NCBI GenBank assembly: GCA_013203065.1
Contig: JABMQV010000129.1
Span: forward strand, 1 to 9,968
Direction: 5' to 3'
DNA from: Desulfobacteraceae bacterium
GTDB taxonomy: Bacteria > Desulfobacterota > DSM-4660 > Desulfatiglandales > Desulfatiglandaceae
DNA length: 9,968 bases
In this document: positions 1 through 6,216 of the stretch, piece after piece
Layout: every line of letters starts with the position of its first letter
Numbering within the stretch: the stretch's first letter is position 1
Notes under the pieces: model-generated
Database searches by the model: none
Told to the model about the DNA's origin: nothing
The model's input: only the letters and a program-made list of their open reading frames with translations
Made by a program: the position numbers and the translations under genes

Positions 1-298
1 CACCTTAACCATGGGATTGTTGTAGCACAATTTCCAGCCGGTTTTCTCCAGGCGTCAGGATTGTAAAGTACAACTCCTTGAAATTCGAAAGATTATTGGA
101 CTAATGGAGTGATGAAAAAATTTTGGTTGTCTGCCTTATCTTGCAAAAGCAAATATTTGGAAAGACGTAAATATCTATATATTCCGTTTGTTTTCTAGAA
201 CAACACTCCAATACCCCTGCAGTTCTATCCAGGCAAAACTAATTATCTTCGACCACGCCCGGAAGTCCCGGCTTGCTCAGTTGAGTAGGTAAAACAGG

Positions 299-346
299 CT
301 TCCCCGCCGCCTGCTGATAAAGCCCCCGCTCATTGGCAAGGGGAAG
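299..346. repeat. Imperfect inverted repeat (possible RNA stem-loop)
   Basis: CTTCCCC at 299-305 is the exact complement of GGGGAAG at 340-346. The pairing can continue inward with GCC at 306-308 against GGC at 335-337, after a two-base AA bulge. On the minus strand the stem is followed within a few bases by TTTT (CCTGTTTTACC), so it could act as a weak terminator for a minus-strand transcript. The long loop and short T run make that uncertain; it may simply be a structured intergenic repeat. Confidence 0.3.
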
Positions 347-372
347 TGTAGGGGAAGGAATTACTGTGTCAA
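345..372 (-). promoter_or_regulatory. Candidate sigma70-type promoter reading left
   Basis: On the minus strand a perfect -35 box TTGACA (372 to 367) is followed after 16 bp by TACACT (350 to 345), which matches four of six -10 positions. Transcription would start near 338 and run left into the gene-free stretch. The -35 is embedded in CCTTGACACA, the same wording as the -35 region of the transporter promoter at 5117-5146. The -10 overlaps the inverted repeat arm. No gene follows within the window, so the target, if any, lies beyond base 1 or is a non-coding RNA. Confidence 0.3.
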
Positions 373-401
373 GGAAAAGGGTTGGGATTCAGTTCTGTCA
401 A

Positions 402-956
402 TTACTTCCTGTTTGAGTCCGGGGCAAGTATCTTTTTCTGAATTTCTTCAATCTCGGGGTTCTTCAACAATTCCCTGAACTTTGGGTTGGACATGAGAGC
501 TGAAATATTTCCTGAGTTTATTGCCTCCATGATGTCAGGATCTTTCAAAAGCTCCTGCATCTCAGGGGCTTTCTGCAGGGACAGGACCAGACCCATAATC
601 TCTTTATCATTCATCATGGACTTCTGGAGGGTTTGTAGGTCGGTGCTCACAGACCCGCCCGGCGTACTCATGATTTTCTTTTTCGCAGAATTGCCGGCCT
701 GTGGACGAATTAGCCGGATTTCCGATTCATTCACTCTTACCGTTCCAAGGCTATTCGACCTCATAACATAAACACCGTCACTGTGAGAGATGATTTCCCC
801 GAAGATGATCCCTCCATCAACCAGTTCTATTTCGCTGGTCTGACCCGCAACTGCATTGCAGAACAAGGCACTAAGAAAAAAGAAAACAGAGATGACAAGG
901 AGTTTGACGTTGCGACCTCTCTTGTGTTTTTCCGTAAAAAGATCCTGTTGCTCCAT
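402..956 (-). CDS. Secreted protein with SH3-like beta domain and STI1-like helical repeats
   Basis: I do not recognise a named family. The 184-residue protein begins with a basic segment and a hydrophobic stretch (about 19-37) ending in AVA, a typical signal peptidase I site before Gly38, so it is probably exported. Residues 40-83 look like a small beta-barrel that starts ELVDG and ends RLIRP, a pattern common in secreted proteins of Desulfobacterota. After a Gly/Ser linker, residues 110-177 are helical, with evenly spaced DP (139-140), NP (157-158) and NP (166-167) turns as in STI1/Hop chaperone-binding repeats. The ATG at 956 was chosen because AGGAG (970-966) lies 9 bases upstream; a TTG at 977 would extend the frame by seven codons but contains that ribosome site. 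A CCTTT/AAAGG hairpin (968-980) overlaps the site. Likely monocistronic, with its own promoter at 1019-1047. Function unknown; a periplasmic chaperone-like or scaffold role is only inference. Confidence 0.8.
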   Translation of the reverse strand: MEQQDLFTEKHKRGRNVKLLVISVFFFLSALFCNAVAGQTSEIELVDGGIIFGEIISHSDGVYVMRSNSLGTVRVNESEIRLIRPQAGNSAKKKIMSTPGGSVSTDLQTLQKSMMNDKEIMGLVLSLQKAPEMQELLKDPDIMEAINSGNISALMSNPKFRELLKNPEIEEIQKKILAPDSNRK

Positions 957-1018
957 GTGAAAATTCTCCTTTAACAAAGGGGAGGTCGCGTGAGAAAGAA
1001 ATTCTGTTTGCAGAAAAG

Positions 1019-1047
1019 ACCATAGGGAAATTACGCTTGTGAGTCAA
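1019..1047 (-). promoter_or_regulatory. Candidate promoter of the secreted STI1-like protein gene
   Basis: On the minus strand TTGACT (1047 to 1042) is followed after a 17-bp spacer by TATGGT (1024 to 1019), giving five of six and four of six matches to sigma70 consensus. The predicted start near 1012 leaves a leader of about 55 nt before the ATG at 956. The block CCTTGACTCACAAG (1049 to 1036) matches that of the transporter promoter at 13 of 14 positions. Confidence 0.5.
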
Positions 1048-1058
1048 GGCTCCCGTTT

Positions 1059-3803
1059 CTACGGATGCTTCAAGGATTCCCTTACCTTCCGCATGTGAGA
1101 GTTTTCCACACCTCTTGTGTCAATCACATGGCCGGCCCAGGACTCAACCCACCTGGATACCCATACGCCGGATGTACTGGCCCATACGCCCAGAATACCG
1201 AGGACGATCCAGGCCTTCAGGTCGAGGATATGGAGTCCAAAGAAATCATTGACCTGCGGGCAATAGATGATGAAAAGCTGAACCACCGCAGCAAAGACAA
1301 GTGAGTAAATCAGCCAGGCATTTTGGAAAAGCCGAATCGTATCAAAAGCCCTGATGATATAGATTCGAGCAAAGGCGTATACCACGATCCCCGTGAAGGC
1401 CATGGTCTGGGCGTACTGTAGGCGTTCAGGGCCGGGCAATGATTTGGCGAGGAAGTAATAGCCCACCAGAAAAACAGCGAAGTTTTCAATTCCCTTTTTC
1501 AGGCCGATGAAAACGGTTGTCCAAATGAGGCCCCTGTTAAGGATCGGCTCGTCATGCCTTCTGGGCCGGCGCTTCATCATCCCCGGATTGGCCGGGTCAA
1601 CACCCAAGGCAATTGCGGGCCCCACATCGGTCAGGATATTCACCCAGAGCACCATGATGGCAGTCAGAGGTTGAAGCCCCCAGATTACCCCGCAGAGGAC
1701 AGTGAGCACCTCCCCGACATTACAGGTCAGGAGGTAGTTGACGAATTTGCGGATGTTGTCAAAGATGCGGCGCCCTTCTTCAATGGCAGCGATGATCGTC
1801 GCGTAGTTGTCGTTAAGGAGAACCAATCCCGATGCTTCTTTTGCTGCATCTGTACCCCGCAATCCCATGGCGACGCCCACGTCTGCCTGTTTGAGGGCCG
1901 GAGCATCGTTGACGCCATCACCCGTCATGCTTGCGAAATGGTTGTTCTTCTGAATGGCCTTCAGAATCTGGAGTTTGTTTATGGGGGACGCTCGTGCAAT
2001 GATATCGAACTCTTCAACCCGCTGCTCCAGCTCCCCTTTGGCCATGGCGTCCACTTCATCACCTGTGACAGCGTTTTGCCCGAGTCCTAATCGTTTGGCG
2101 ATGGCCCTGGCGGTAAGAACATTGTCGCCGGTGATCATGACCGGTTTGATCCCTGCACCTTTCGCCATGTTCACGGCATCCCGTACCTCTTCCCGGGGCG
2201 GATCGATCATCCCCACGAGACCGAGAAAGGTCAGTTCCTGCTCAATGACATCGTAGCTTGTTCCTTTCTCAATGGTGCGTTCAGCCGCGGCCAGGACGCG
2301 AAGGGCTTGTCCCTCCATGTGCTCCAGATTGGTCTTGATTTCCTGTTGGACCTCCTCGGTCAGGTCCCTGAACTCCCCATGGGCAAAACAACGGTTGCAT
2401 TTATCCAGAACAATTTCCGGCGCACCTTTCACAATAGCAACCCGCTTGTCTTGGATGTCATGGACAGAGGTCATCATCTTGCGATCACTGCTGAAAGGGA
2501 TTTCGTCAATGCGCGGAAATTTGCTCTGTAGTTCTTCCACATTCAAACTTGCCTTTTCGGCGGCAACCAGCAAAGAGATTTCCGTGGGATCGCCGAGATA
2601 TCGTGTCTCTCCTTCCTTTGCCTTGCGCGCGTCATTGCACAGCACCAGGCTCTTCAGCAAGTAGTCCAACCGTTCACGGCCCATTTGGCGAAACTGCACC
2701 TCGCCATCACCGGGGTCATACCCGATACCTGTCACGAAATAGGGATGATGACCGGGGGTGTAAAGTGCCTGAACGGTCATCTCGTTTTTAGTGAGGGTCC
2801 CGGTTTTGTCCGTGCAGATTACGTCTACCGATCCTAGAGACTCCACGATGGCAAGTCGCCGAACCAGTGCCTTTCTGACCGCCATCTGTTGTGCACCCAC
2901 CGCCAGTGTGAAAGAGAGCACCATGGGAAGGCTCTCCGGGATGGCCGAAACGCCCAGGCTCAGGCAGAAAATAATGATTTCCGCCCCTTTCATCTGATGT
3001 TGGAGGAAGAGCAGAAAGGCCACCAGAACCACCATCCCGGAGATGACAACTGTTATATTCTTCGAAAGTTTGTCCACCTCCAGTTCAAAAGAGGTGGGCG
3101 GGGTCTTGGACTCTTGAAGGGCTTGAGCGATCTTGCCGAGTTCCGTGCCCATACCCGTTTCTATAACAACCGCTTTTCCCGTACCTCTTACCACAGTCGT
3201 CCCGGCAAACATCATGTTCGTCCGCTCAGCCAGGGGAACTTCACGGGGGACGGTCTTGACAGTCTTCTCAACAGGAACGGATTCTCCTGTAAGCATTGCT
3301 TCGTCAATGGAAAGCGCGTGCTCTTCCACAAGGCGGCCGTCGGCAGGAACCTTCATTCCCTCTTCCAGAGCAACGATGTCTCCCGGCACAATCTCGGTCA
3401 CATCCATTTCCAGCGGTGATCCATCCCGGATTACCTTGATCTTCTCCGTGATGAGGTTCTTTAGAGACTGCATCGCGCGCGTGGCCTTGTATTCCTGAAC
3501 AAAGGACAAGGTCGTGTTGATGATGAGGATAGCGCAGATGAATGAGGCATCGGCAAAATTTTTGGCGATAAAGGCTACAATCGCCGCTGCATAGAGGACA
3601 TAGTTGAAAAAGCTCAGCAGTTGACGCAAGAGAATTTCCCATGCTGTGAGTTGTTTCCCTTCTCGGATCTTATTGAGGCCGAATCTCTCTATCCGCTCTT
3701 TGACCTCGGAGGCAGACAACCCTTCAGGCCTCGATCCCTGTTCCCGAATCACGGTTTCTGCCTCCATGGCGTGCCAAACCGGGGTTTGCGTTTCCGGTGT
3801 CAT
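1059..3803 (-). CDS. P2-type cation-transporting ATPase (Ca2+-ATPase-like)
   Basis: An inner-membrane ATP-driven cation pump of 914 residues, full length for the SERCA/PacL class. In order: N-terminal cation-ATPase domain (about 8-75), actuator motif TGES (172-175), M4 motif PESLP (289-293), phosphorylation motif DKTGTLT with Asp332, nucleotide-binding KGAPE (459-463), TGDN (558-561), hinge TGDGVNDAP (627-635), then a C-terminal membrane region (about 690-890). By alignment to SERCA the ion-site residues Glu290 (E309), Asn695 (N768), Glu698 (E771), Asn722 (N796), Thr725 (T799) and Asp726 (D800) are kept, which supports Ca2+ as substrate. The M8 glutamate (E908) is replaced by Ala810, so one of the two Ca2+ sites may be altered. 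Cation specificity (Ca2+, Mn2+, Na+) is therefore inferred. GAGGAGG lies 6 bases before the ATG. It sits 57 bp downstream of the MFS gene with no clear terminator between, suggesting an operon. Confidence 0.95.
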   Translation of the reverse strand: MTPETQTPVWHAMEAETVIREQGSRPEGLSASEVKERIERFGLNKIREGKQLTAWEILLRQLLSFFNYVLYAAAIVAFIAKNFADASFICAILIINTTLSFVQEYKATRAMQSLKNLITEKIKVIRDGSPLEMDVTEIVPGDIVALEEGMKVPADGRLVEEHALSIDEAMLTGESVPVEKTVKTVPREVPLAERTNMMFAGTTVVRGTGKAVVIETGMGTELGKIAQALQESKTPPTSFELEVDKLSKNITVVISGMVVLVAFLLFLQHQMKGAEIIIFCLSLGVSAIPESLPMVLSFTLAVGAQQMAVRKALVRRLAIVESLGSVDVICTDKTGTLTKNEMTVQALYTPGHHPYFVTGIGYDPGDGEVQFRQMGRERLDYLLKSLVLCNDARKAKEGETRYLGDPTEISLLVAAEKASLNVEELQSKFPRIDEIPFSSDRKMMTSVHDIQDKRVAIVKGAPEIVLDKCNRCFAHGEFRDLTEEVQQEIKTNLEHMEGQALRVLAAAERTIEKGTSYDVIEQELTFLGLVGMIDPPREEVRDAVNMAKGAGIKPVMITGDNVLTARAIAKRLGLGQNAVTGDEVDAMAKGELEQRVEEFDIIARASPINKLQILKAIQKNNHFASMTGDGVNDAPALKQADVGVAMGLRGTDAAKEASGLVLLNDNYATIIAAIEEGRRIFDNIRKFVNYLLTCNVGEVLTVLCGVIWGLQPLTAIMVLWVNILTDVGPAIALGVDPANPGMMKRRPRRHDEPILNRGLIWTTVFIGLKKGIENFAVFLVGYYFLAKSLPGPERLQYAQTMAFTGIVVYAFARIYIIRAFDTIRLFQNAWLIYSLVFAAVVQLFIIYCPQVNDFFGLHILDLKAWIVLGILGVWASTSGVWVSRWVESWAGHVIDTRGVENSHMRKVRESLKHP

Positions 3804-3860
3804 GTCTTGCCTCCTCTGCGTAAGGATTTAGAGAAACACAGCTTTCAAGAGACCTGAGAA

Positions 3861-5075
3861 TCATTCCTGAGGGCCAGGCCGAGACCCGGTTTCCGGCAGG
3901 AGAAAACCTAGTAAGGCCCAGATTATTCCCACTCCAACGAGCACAACGAGAGCAAGATCGAGACTGTGTGTTACATCCATACTATATCCGGCCATTAGAG
4001 GACCTACGAGGCCCCCTATGTAGCCGACGGAAAGCACCAGCCCACTAGCTTTTCCTATTGATGCCTTGGGCACCATTTCTACCGGCAGAGAAATCAAAAT
4101 GGGAAAGGTGCCGGTGAGTGCAATTCCAACAACAACCATGATAGGCCAGCTCCATGATACGGGGGCGTATATGACGGCCCATGATGCGAGTGCCATTATT
4201 GTGGCGGCCATCCAGACGAATGGTTTTCTCAAGCCCAACTTGTAGGAAAACCAGGGCACCAGGAAAATGGCAGGAAGCGACACCCATTGCATAAGCGAAC
4301 TGATTAAGGCGGCCGAATTCGGGGACGCCCCTTTTAGCATCATCAACTTCGGGGTCCAGCCGGACCAAGTATAGAAATGAACATTGTTGCAGAAAAAGGC
4401 GAAAACCACGAGCCACAGACCTTTGTTTTTCCACACCGACCCGGAAGAATGAGTCTGATTCGTCTCCTGATCATATTGCGGTTTGTGCTGAGAAGAGACA
4501 CTTGGATCTCTGACCAGCATCCACCAGAGAATGGCTGCCAGTACTGCCGGTAGGCTCCAGATGAAAAAGACGCCCTGAAATGATTTGACCAAAGGGAAGA
4601 CTGTGCGTAACGTTATCGTAAGGGCGAGGGCCGCGCCGGTGCCTATCCCGGTTGCGTATATGCCGGTGACAACCCCGGCCTTTTCCCGTGGAAACCAAAC
4701 GCCTACTAATTTGGGAAGATTGGGATATACCAAACTAAACCCAATCCCAAAAAGACAAGTCCCGCCCAAGAGATCCCAGAAACCACCGGCAGTGCTTGTC
4801 AAGAGACTCCCCACAGCCATTACGGCCGCGCCAAATCCACCGGCCTTGCGGATGCCGTACCTGTCGGCCAGGAATCCCCCAGGTACGGCAACAACTGCCA
4901 ACATGCCGACTGGCAGCGAGAAGATTAAACCAAGCTGACTATGGCTTAGCAGAATTTTCTCGGTAATAAGATGTCCAATGGGTGGTAAGCAGAGTAACCG
5001 CCCGAACATGGCAAAAGCCAATAACCAAGCGCATCCAAGCATTACCCATGGATTCTGGGGCTTATCTTTTTCCAT
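3861..5075 (-). CDS. MFS transporter, CynX/NimT-like
   Basis: A 404-residue major facilitator superfamily permease with about 12 membrane segments and a hydrophilic central loop (about 189-216). The MFS motif A between TM2 and TM3 is clear: GGFLADRYGIRK near residues 66-77. The second half opens with NNVHFYTWSGWTP (about 230-242), a pattern reminiscent of the cyanate/nitroimidazole (CynX/NimT) branch of small-anion transporters. The substrate cannot be read from sequence; a small organic anion is a guess. Start choice: the frame is open to a GTG at 5102, but the best promoter places the transcript start near 5110, only about 8 nt from it, while the ATG at 5075 has a normal leader and a modest GGTGA 11 bases upstream. 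Neither start has a strong ribosome site. The first gene of a likely two-gene unit with the downstream P-type ATPase; divergent from the crotonase gene. Confidence 0.85.
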   Translation of the reverse strand: MEKDKPQNPWVMLGCAWLLAFAMFGRLLCLPPIGHLITEKILLSHSQLGLIFSLPVGMLAVVAVPGGFLADRYGIRKAGGFGAAVMAVGSLLTSTAGGFWDLLGGTCLFGIGFSLVYPNLPKLVGVWFPREKAGVVTGIYATGIGTGAALALTITLRTVFPLVKSFQGVFFIWSLPAVLAAILWWMLVRDPSVSSQHKPQYDQETNQTHSSGSVWKNKGLWLVVFAFFCNNVHFYTWSGWTPKLMMLKGASPNSAALISSLMQWVSLPAIFLVPWFSYKLGLRKPFVWMAATIMALASWAVIYAPVSWSWPIMVVVGIALTGTFPILISLPVEMVPKASIGKASGLVLSVGYIGGLVGPLMAGYSMDVTHSLDLALVVLVGVGIIWALLGFLLPETGSRPGPQE

Positions 5076-5116
5076 CTTGGTAGTATTCACCGAAAAACCC
5101 ACTTTCTCGGGGGCTG

Positions 5117-5146
5117 AGGATATTTGGAATTAAGCTTGTGTGTCAA
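5117..5146 (-). promoter_or_regulatory. Candidate promoter of the MFS transporter-ATPase unit
   Basis: On the minus strand a perfect TTGACA (5146 to 5141) is followed after 18 bp by TATCCT (5122 to 5117), four of six matches to the -10 consensus. A transcript start near 5110 favours translation from the ATG at 5075. The surrounding block CCTTGACACACAAG (5148 to 5135) recurs with one mismatch upstream of the secreted protein gene. Confidence 0.5.
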
Positions 5147-5326
5147 GGAGAAATTGGCTACATAATAGTGTGGTGTTGGAGTTTTGGTTGAGATAAGTGT
5201 ATTGGCGGTTTCGTGTACAGTTCAGATTTGAATTGGACTTCCGGCTCCGACTCTTCCTTTTCACGATTATCCAGTCATGGCCGGGGGAAACGTAACGAAG
5301 CAACTTCCCTAAAAGGAGGATAAATA

Positions 5327-6166
5327 ATGCCCGAATACGAAACGATCATATATGATATTTTGGCACCTGGAGTCGTTAAGATTATACAAAATCGCCCCTT
5401 TGCAAGGAACGCACTGGATCTCCAAATGACATATGATCTCAATTCAGCCTTCGACCGAGCAGCGCAAGATGATGAGATCAAGGTGATCATTCTTACAGGA
5501 AGTGATCCGCACTTTTCTGCAGGTCATGATCTTCGGGGCGATGGTGGCAAAAAATTGCAGGAGGACTTCTCCGTGGTTGGCACGTGGGCCGGTTTTGAAA
5601 ATGACGGGGTGCATGGACGCTTTGCCCGGGAGCGTGAGATCCACCTCGATATGACAAGGCGGTGGCGGGACCTGCCGAAGCCGACAATTGCACAAGTATC
5701 AGGGAAGTGCATTGCAGGGGGGTTAATGCTTGCCTGGGCGTGCGATATCATTATTGCGAGCGAAGATGCCATGTTCCAGGATCCAGTTGTGATGATGGGA
5801 GTTTGTGGGGTTGAGTTCTTTATGCATCCATGGGAACTGGGCCCGAGAAAGGCAAAGGAATTTCTGTTCACTTCGGAGTGGTGGACAGCAGCGGAGGGCT
5901 ACCGCCTTGGGATGGTGAATCATGTTGTCCCGCGTGAGGAAATTGAGGGTTTCACCCTGACTTTAGCGAAGAAAATTGCTGAAAAACCTCTATTCGCTCT
6001 GAAAATGACCAAAAAGGCAGTAAACCAGACCCTTGATACAATGGGTCAGCAGATCGCCATAGATTCAGTCTTTGGCCTCCATCAACTGTGCCACAGTCAC
6101 AACGAAAAAATTTATGGGATTCCAATTGATCCCGCTGGTATTCCCCAAACCGTCAAGAAAAGATGA
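5327..6166 (+). CDS. Crotonase-fold (enoyl-CoA hydratase/isomerase family) protein
   Basis: A 279-residue crotonase superfamily protein, slightly longer than the usual 260. The family marks are the RNAL segment (27-30), the CoA-binding/oxyanion-hole motif SAGHDL (64-69), the second oxyanion-hole region IAGGLMLAWACD (129-140) and the C-terminal trimer helix. The two glutamates of rat crotonase (E144 and E164) correspond to Met134 and Val154, so a classical hydratase mechanism is unlikely. The sequence around DPVVMMGVCGVEFF (152-165) and HPWELGPRKAKEFLF (167-181) recalls a subgroup annotated only as 'enoyl-CoA hydratase' in actinobacteria and other bacteria. It probably acts on an acyl-CoA thioester in the cytoplasm; isomerase, hydrolase or decarboxylase activity are open. 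AAAGGAGG lies 7 bases before the ATG, a strong ribosome site. The roughly 220-bp upstream region has no clear plus-strand sigma70 promoter. The recQ gene follows 50 bp downstream. Confidence 0.9.
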   Translation: MPEYETIIYDILAPGVVKIIQNRPFARNALDLQMTYDLNSAFDRAAQDDEIKVIILTGSDPHFSAGHDLRGDGGKKLQEDFSVVGTWAGFENDGVHGRFAREREIHLDMTRRWRDLPKPTIAQVSGKCIAGGLMLAWACDIIIASEDAMFQDPVVMMGVCGVEFFMHPWELGPRKAKEFLFTSEWWTAAEGYRLGMVNHVVPREEIEGFTLTLAKKIAEKPLFALKMTKKAVNQTLDTMGQQIAIDSVFGLHQLCHSHNEKIYGIPIDPAGIPQTVKKR

Positions 6167-6190
6167 CAGACCAAAATGGACTGAGACAAG

Positions 6191-6205
6191 GATGTAACTG
6201 ACATC
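6191..6205 (+). promoter_or_regulatory. Small hairpin just before the recQ start
   Basis: GATGT (6191-6195) and ACATC (6201-6205) are perfect complements around a 5-base loop, followed by TTTC. The only purine-rich ribosome-site candidate for recQ, AAGG (6188-6191), lies directly before the hairpin and about 25 bases from the ATG. Folding would shorten the effective spacer to about 11 bases. It might instead be a weak terminator after the crotonase gene, or chance. Confidence 0.2.
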
Positions 6206-6216
6206 TTTCAACTGCC

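Larger units (their letters stand above)
1..401. other. Gene-free stretch at left edge
   Basis: No reading frame of convincing length or start lies here on either strand. The plus-strand frame 1 is open from base 1 to a TAA at 64-66, and a minus-strand frame ends in TAA at 7-5, so at most the tail of a gene from outside could reach in; neither can be confirmed. The middle (about 120-240) is AT-rich. Bases 258-350 are GC-rich and contain several short self-complementary stretches: CCGG at 259-262 with CCGG at 268-271, CTCA at 276-279 with TGAG at 282-285, and the arms at 299-346. I do not recognise a tRNA, a known riboswitch or an insertion sequence here. Confidence 0.5.

Noticed and set aside
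1..66. Plus-strand frame open from base 1 to TAA at 64-66 (22 codons), possibly the end of a gene
   Set aside because: Too short to judge; the opposite strand offers equally protein-like short frames in the same bases, so no call is possible without the sequence to the left.
5..96. Minus-strand frame ending in TAA at 7-5 with a C-terminus-like reading (TPGENRLEIVLQQSHG)
   Set aside because: It is bounded by an in-frame TAG about 31 codons upstream and has no good start; it may be a gene remnant, but nothing confirms it.
112..198. Plus-strand mini-ORF of 28 codons starting MKKFWLSALSC, which resembles a lipoprotein signal peptide
   Set aside because: The GGAG is only two bases from the ATG, the frame ends at once after the signal-like part, and nothing follows that could be the mature protein.
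258..346. Riboswitch, tRNA or mobile-element end in the GC-rich intergenic block
   Set aside because: No conserved core of a known riboswitch, no cloverleaf and no target-site duplication could be found by eye.
1554..2090. Long plus-strand open frame of 178 codons opposite the ATPase gene
   Set aside because: It lies wholly inside a well-supported ATPase coding region on the other strand and shows no recognisable motif or ribosome site.
2889..3419. Long plus-strand open frame of 176 codons opposite the ATPase gene
   Set aside because: Antisense shadow of conserved ATPase domains, with a composition typical of the reverse reading and no family resemblance.
5103..5326. Plus-strand promoter for the crotonase gene
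   Set aside because: Only poor matches exist (for example TTGGAG at 5176 with TGTATT at 5198); none is convincing enough to annotate.
6191..6209. Rho-independent terminator between the crotonase and recQ genes
   Set aside because: The stem is only 5 bp with two A-T rich pairs and the T run is three bases, too weak to call a terminator.
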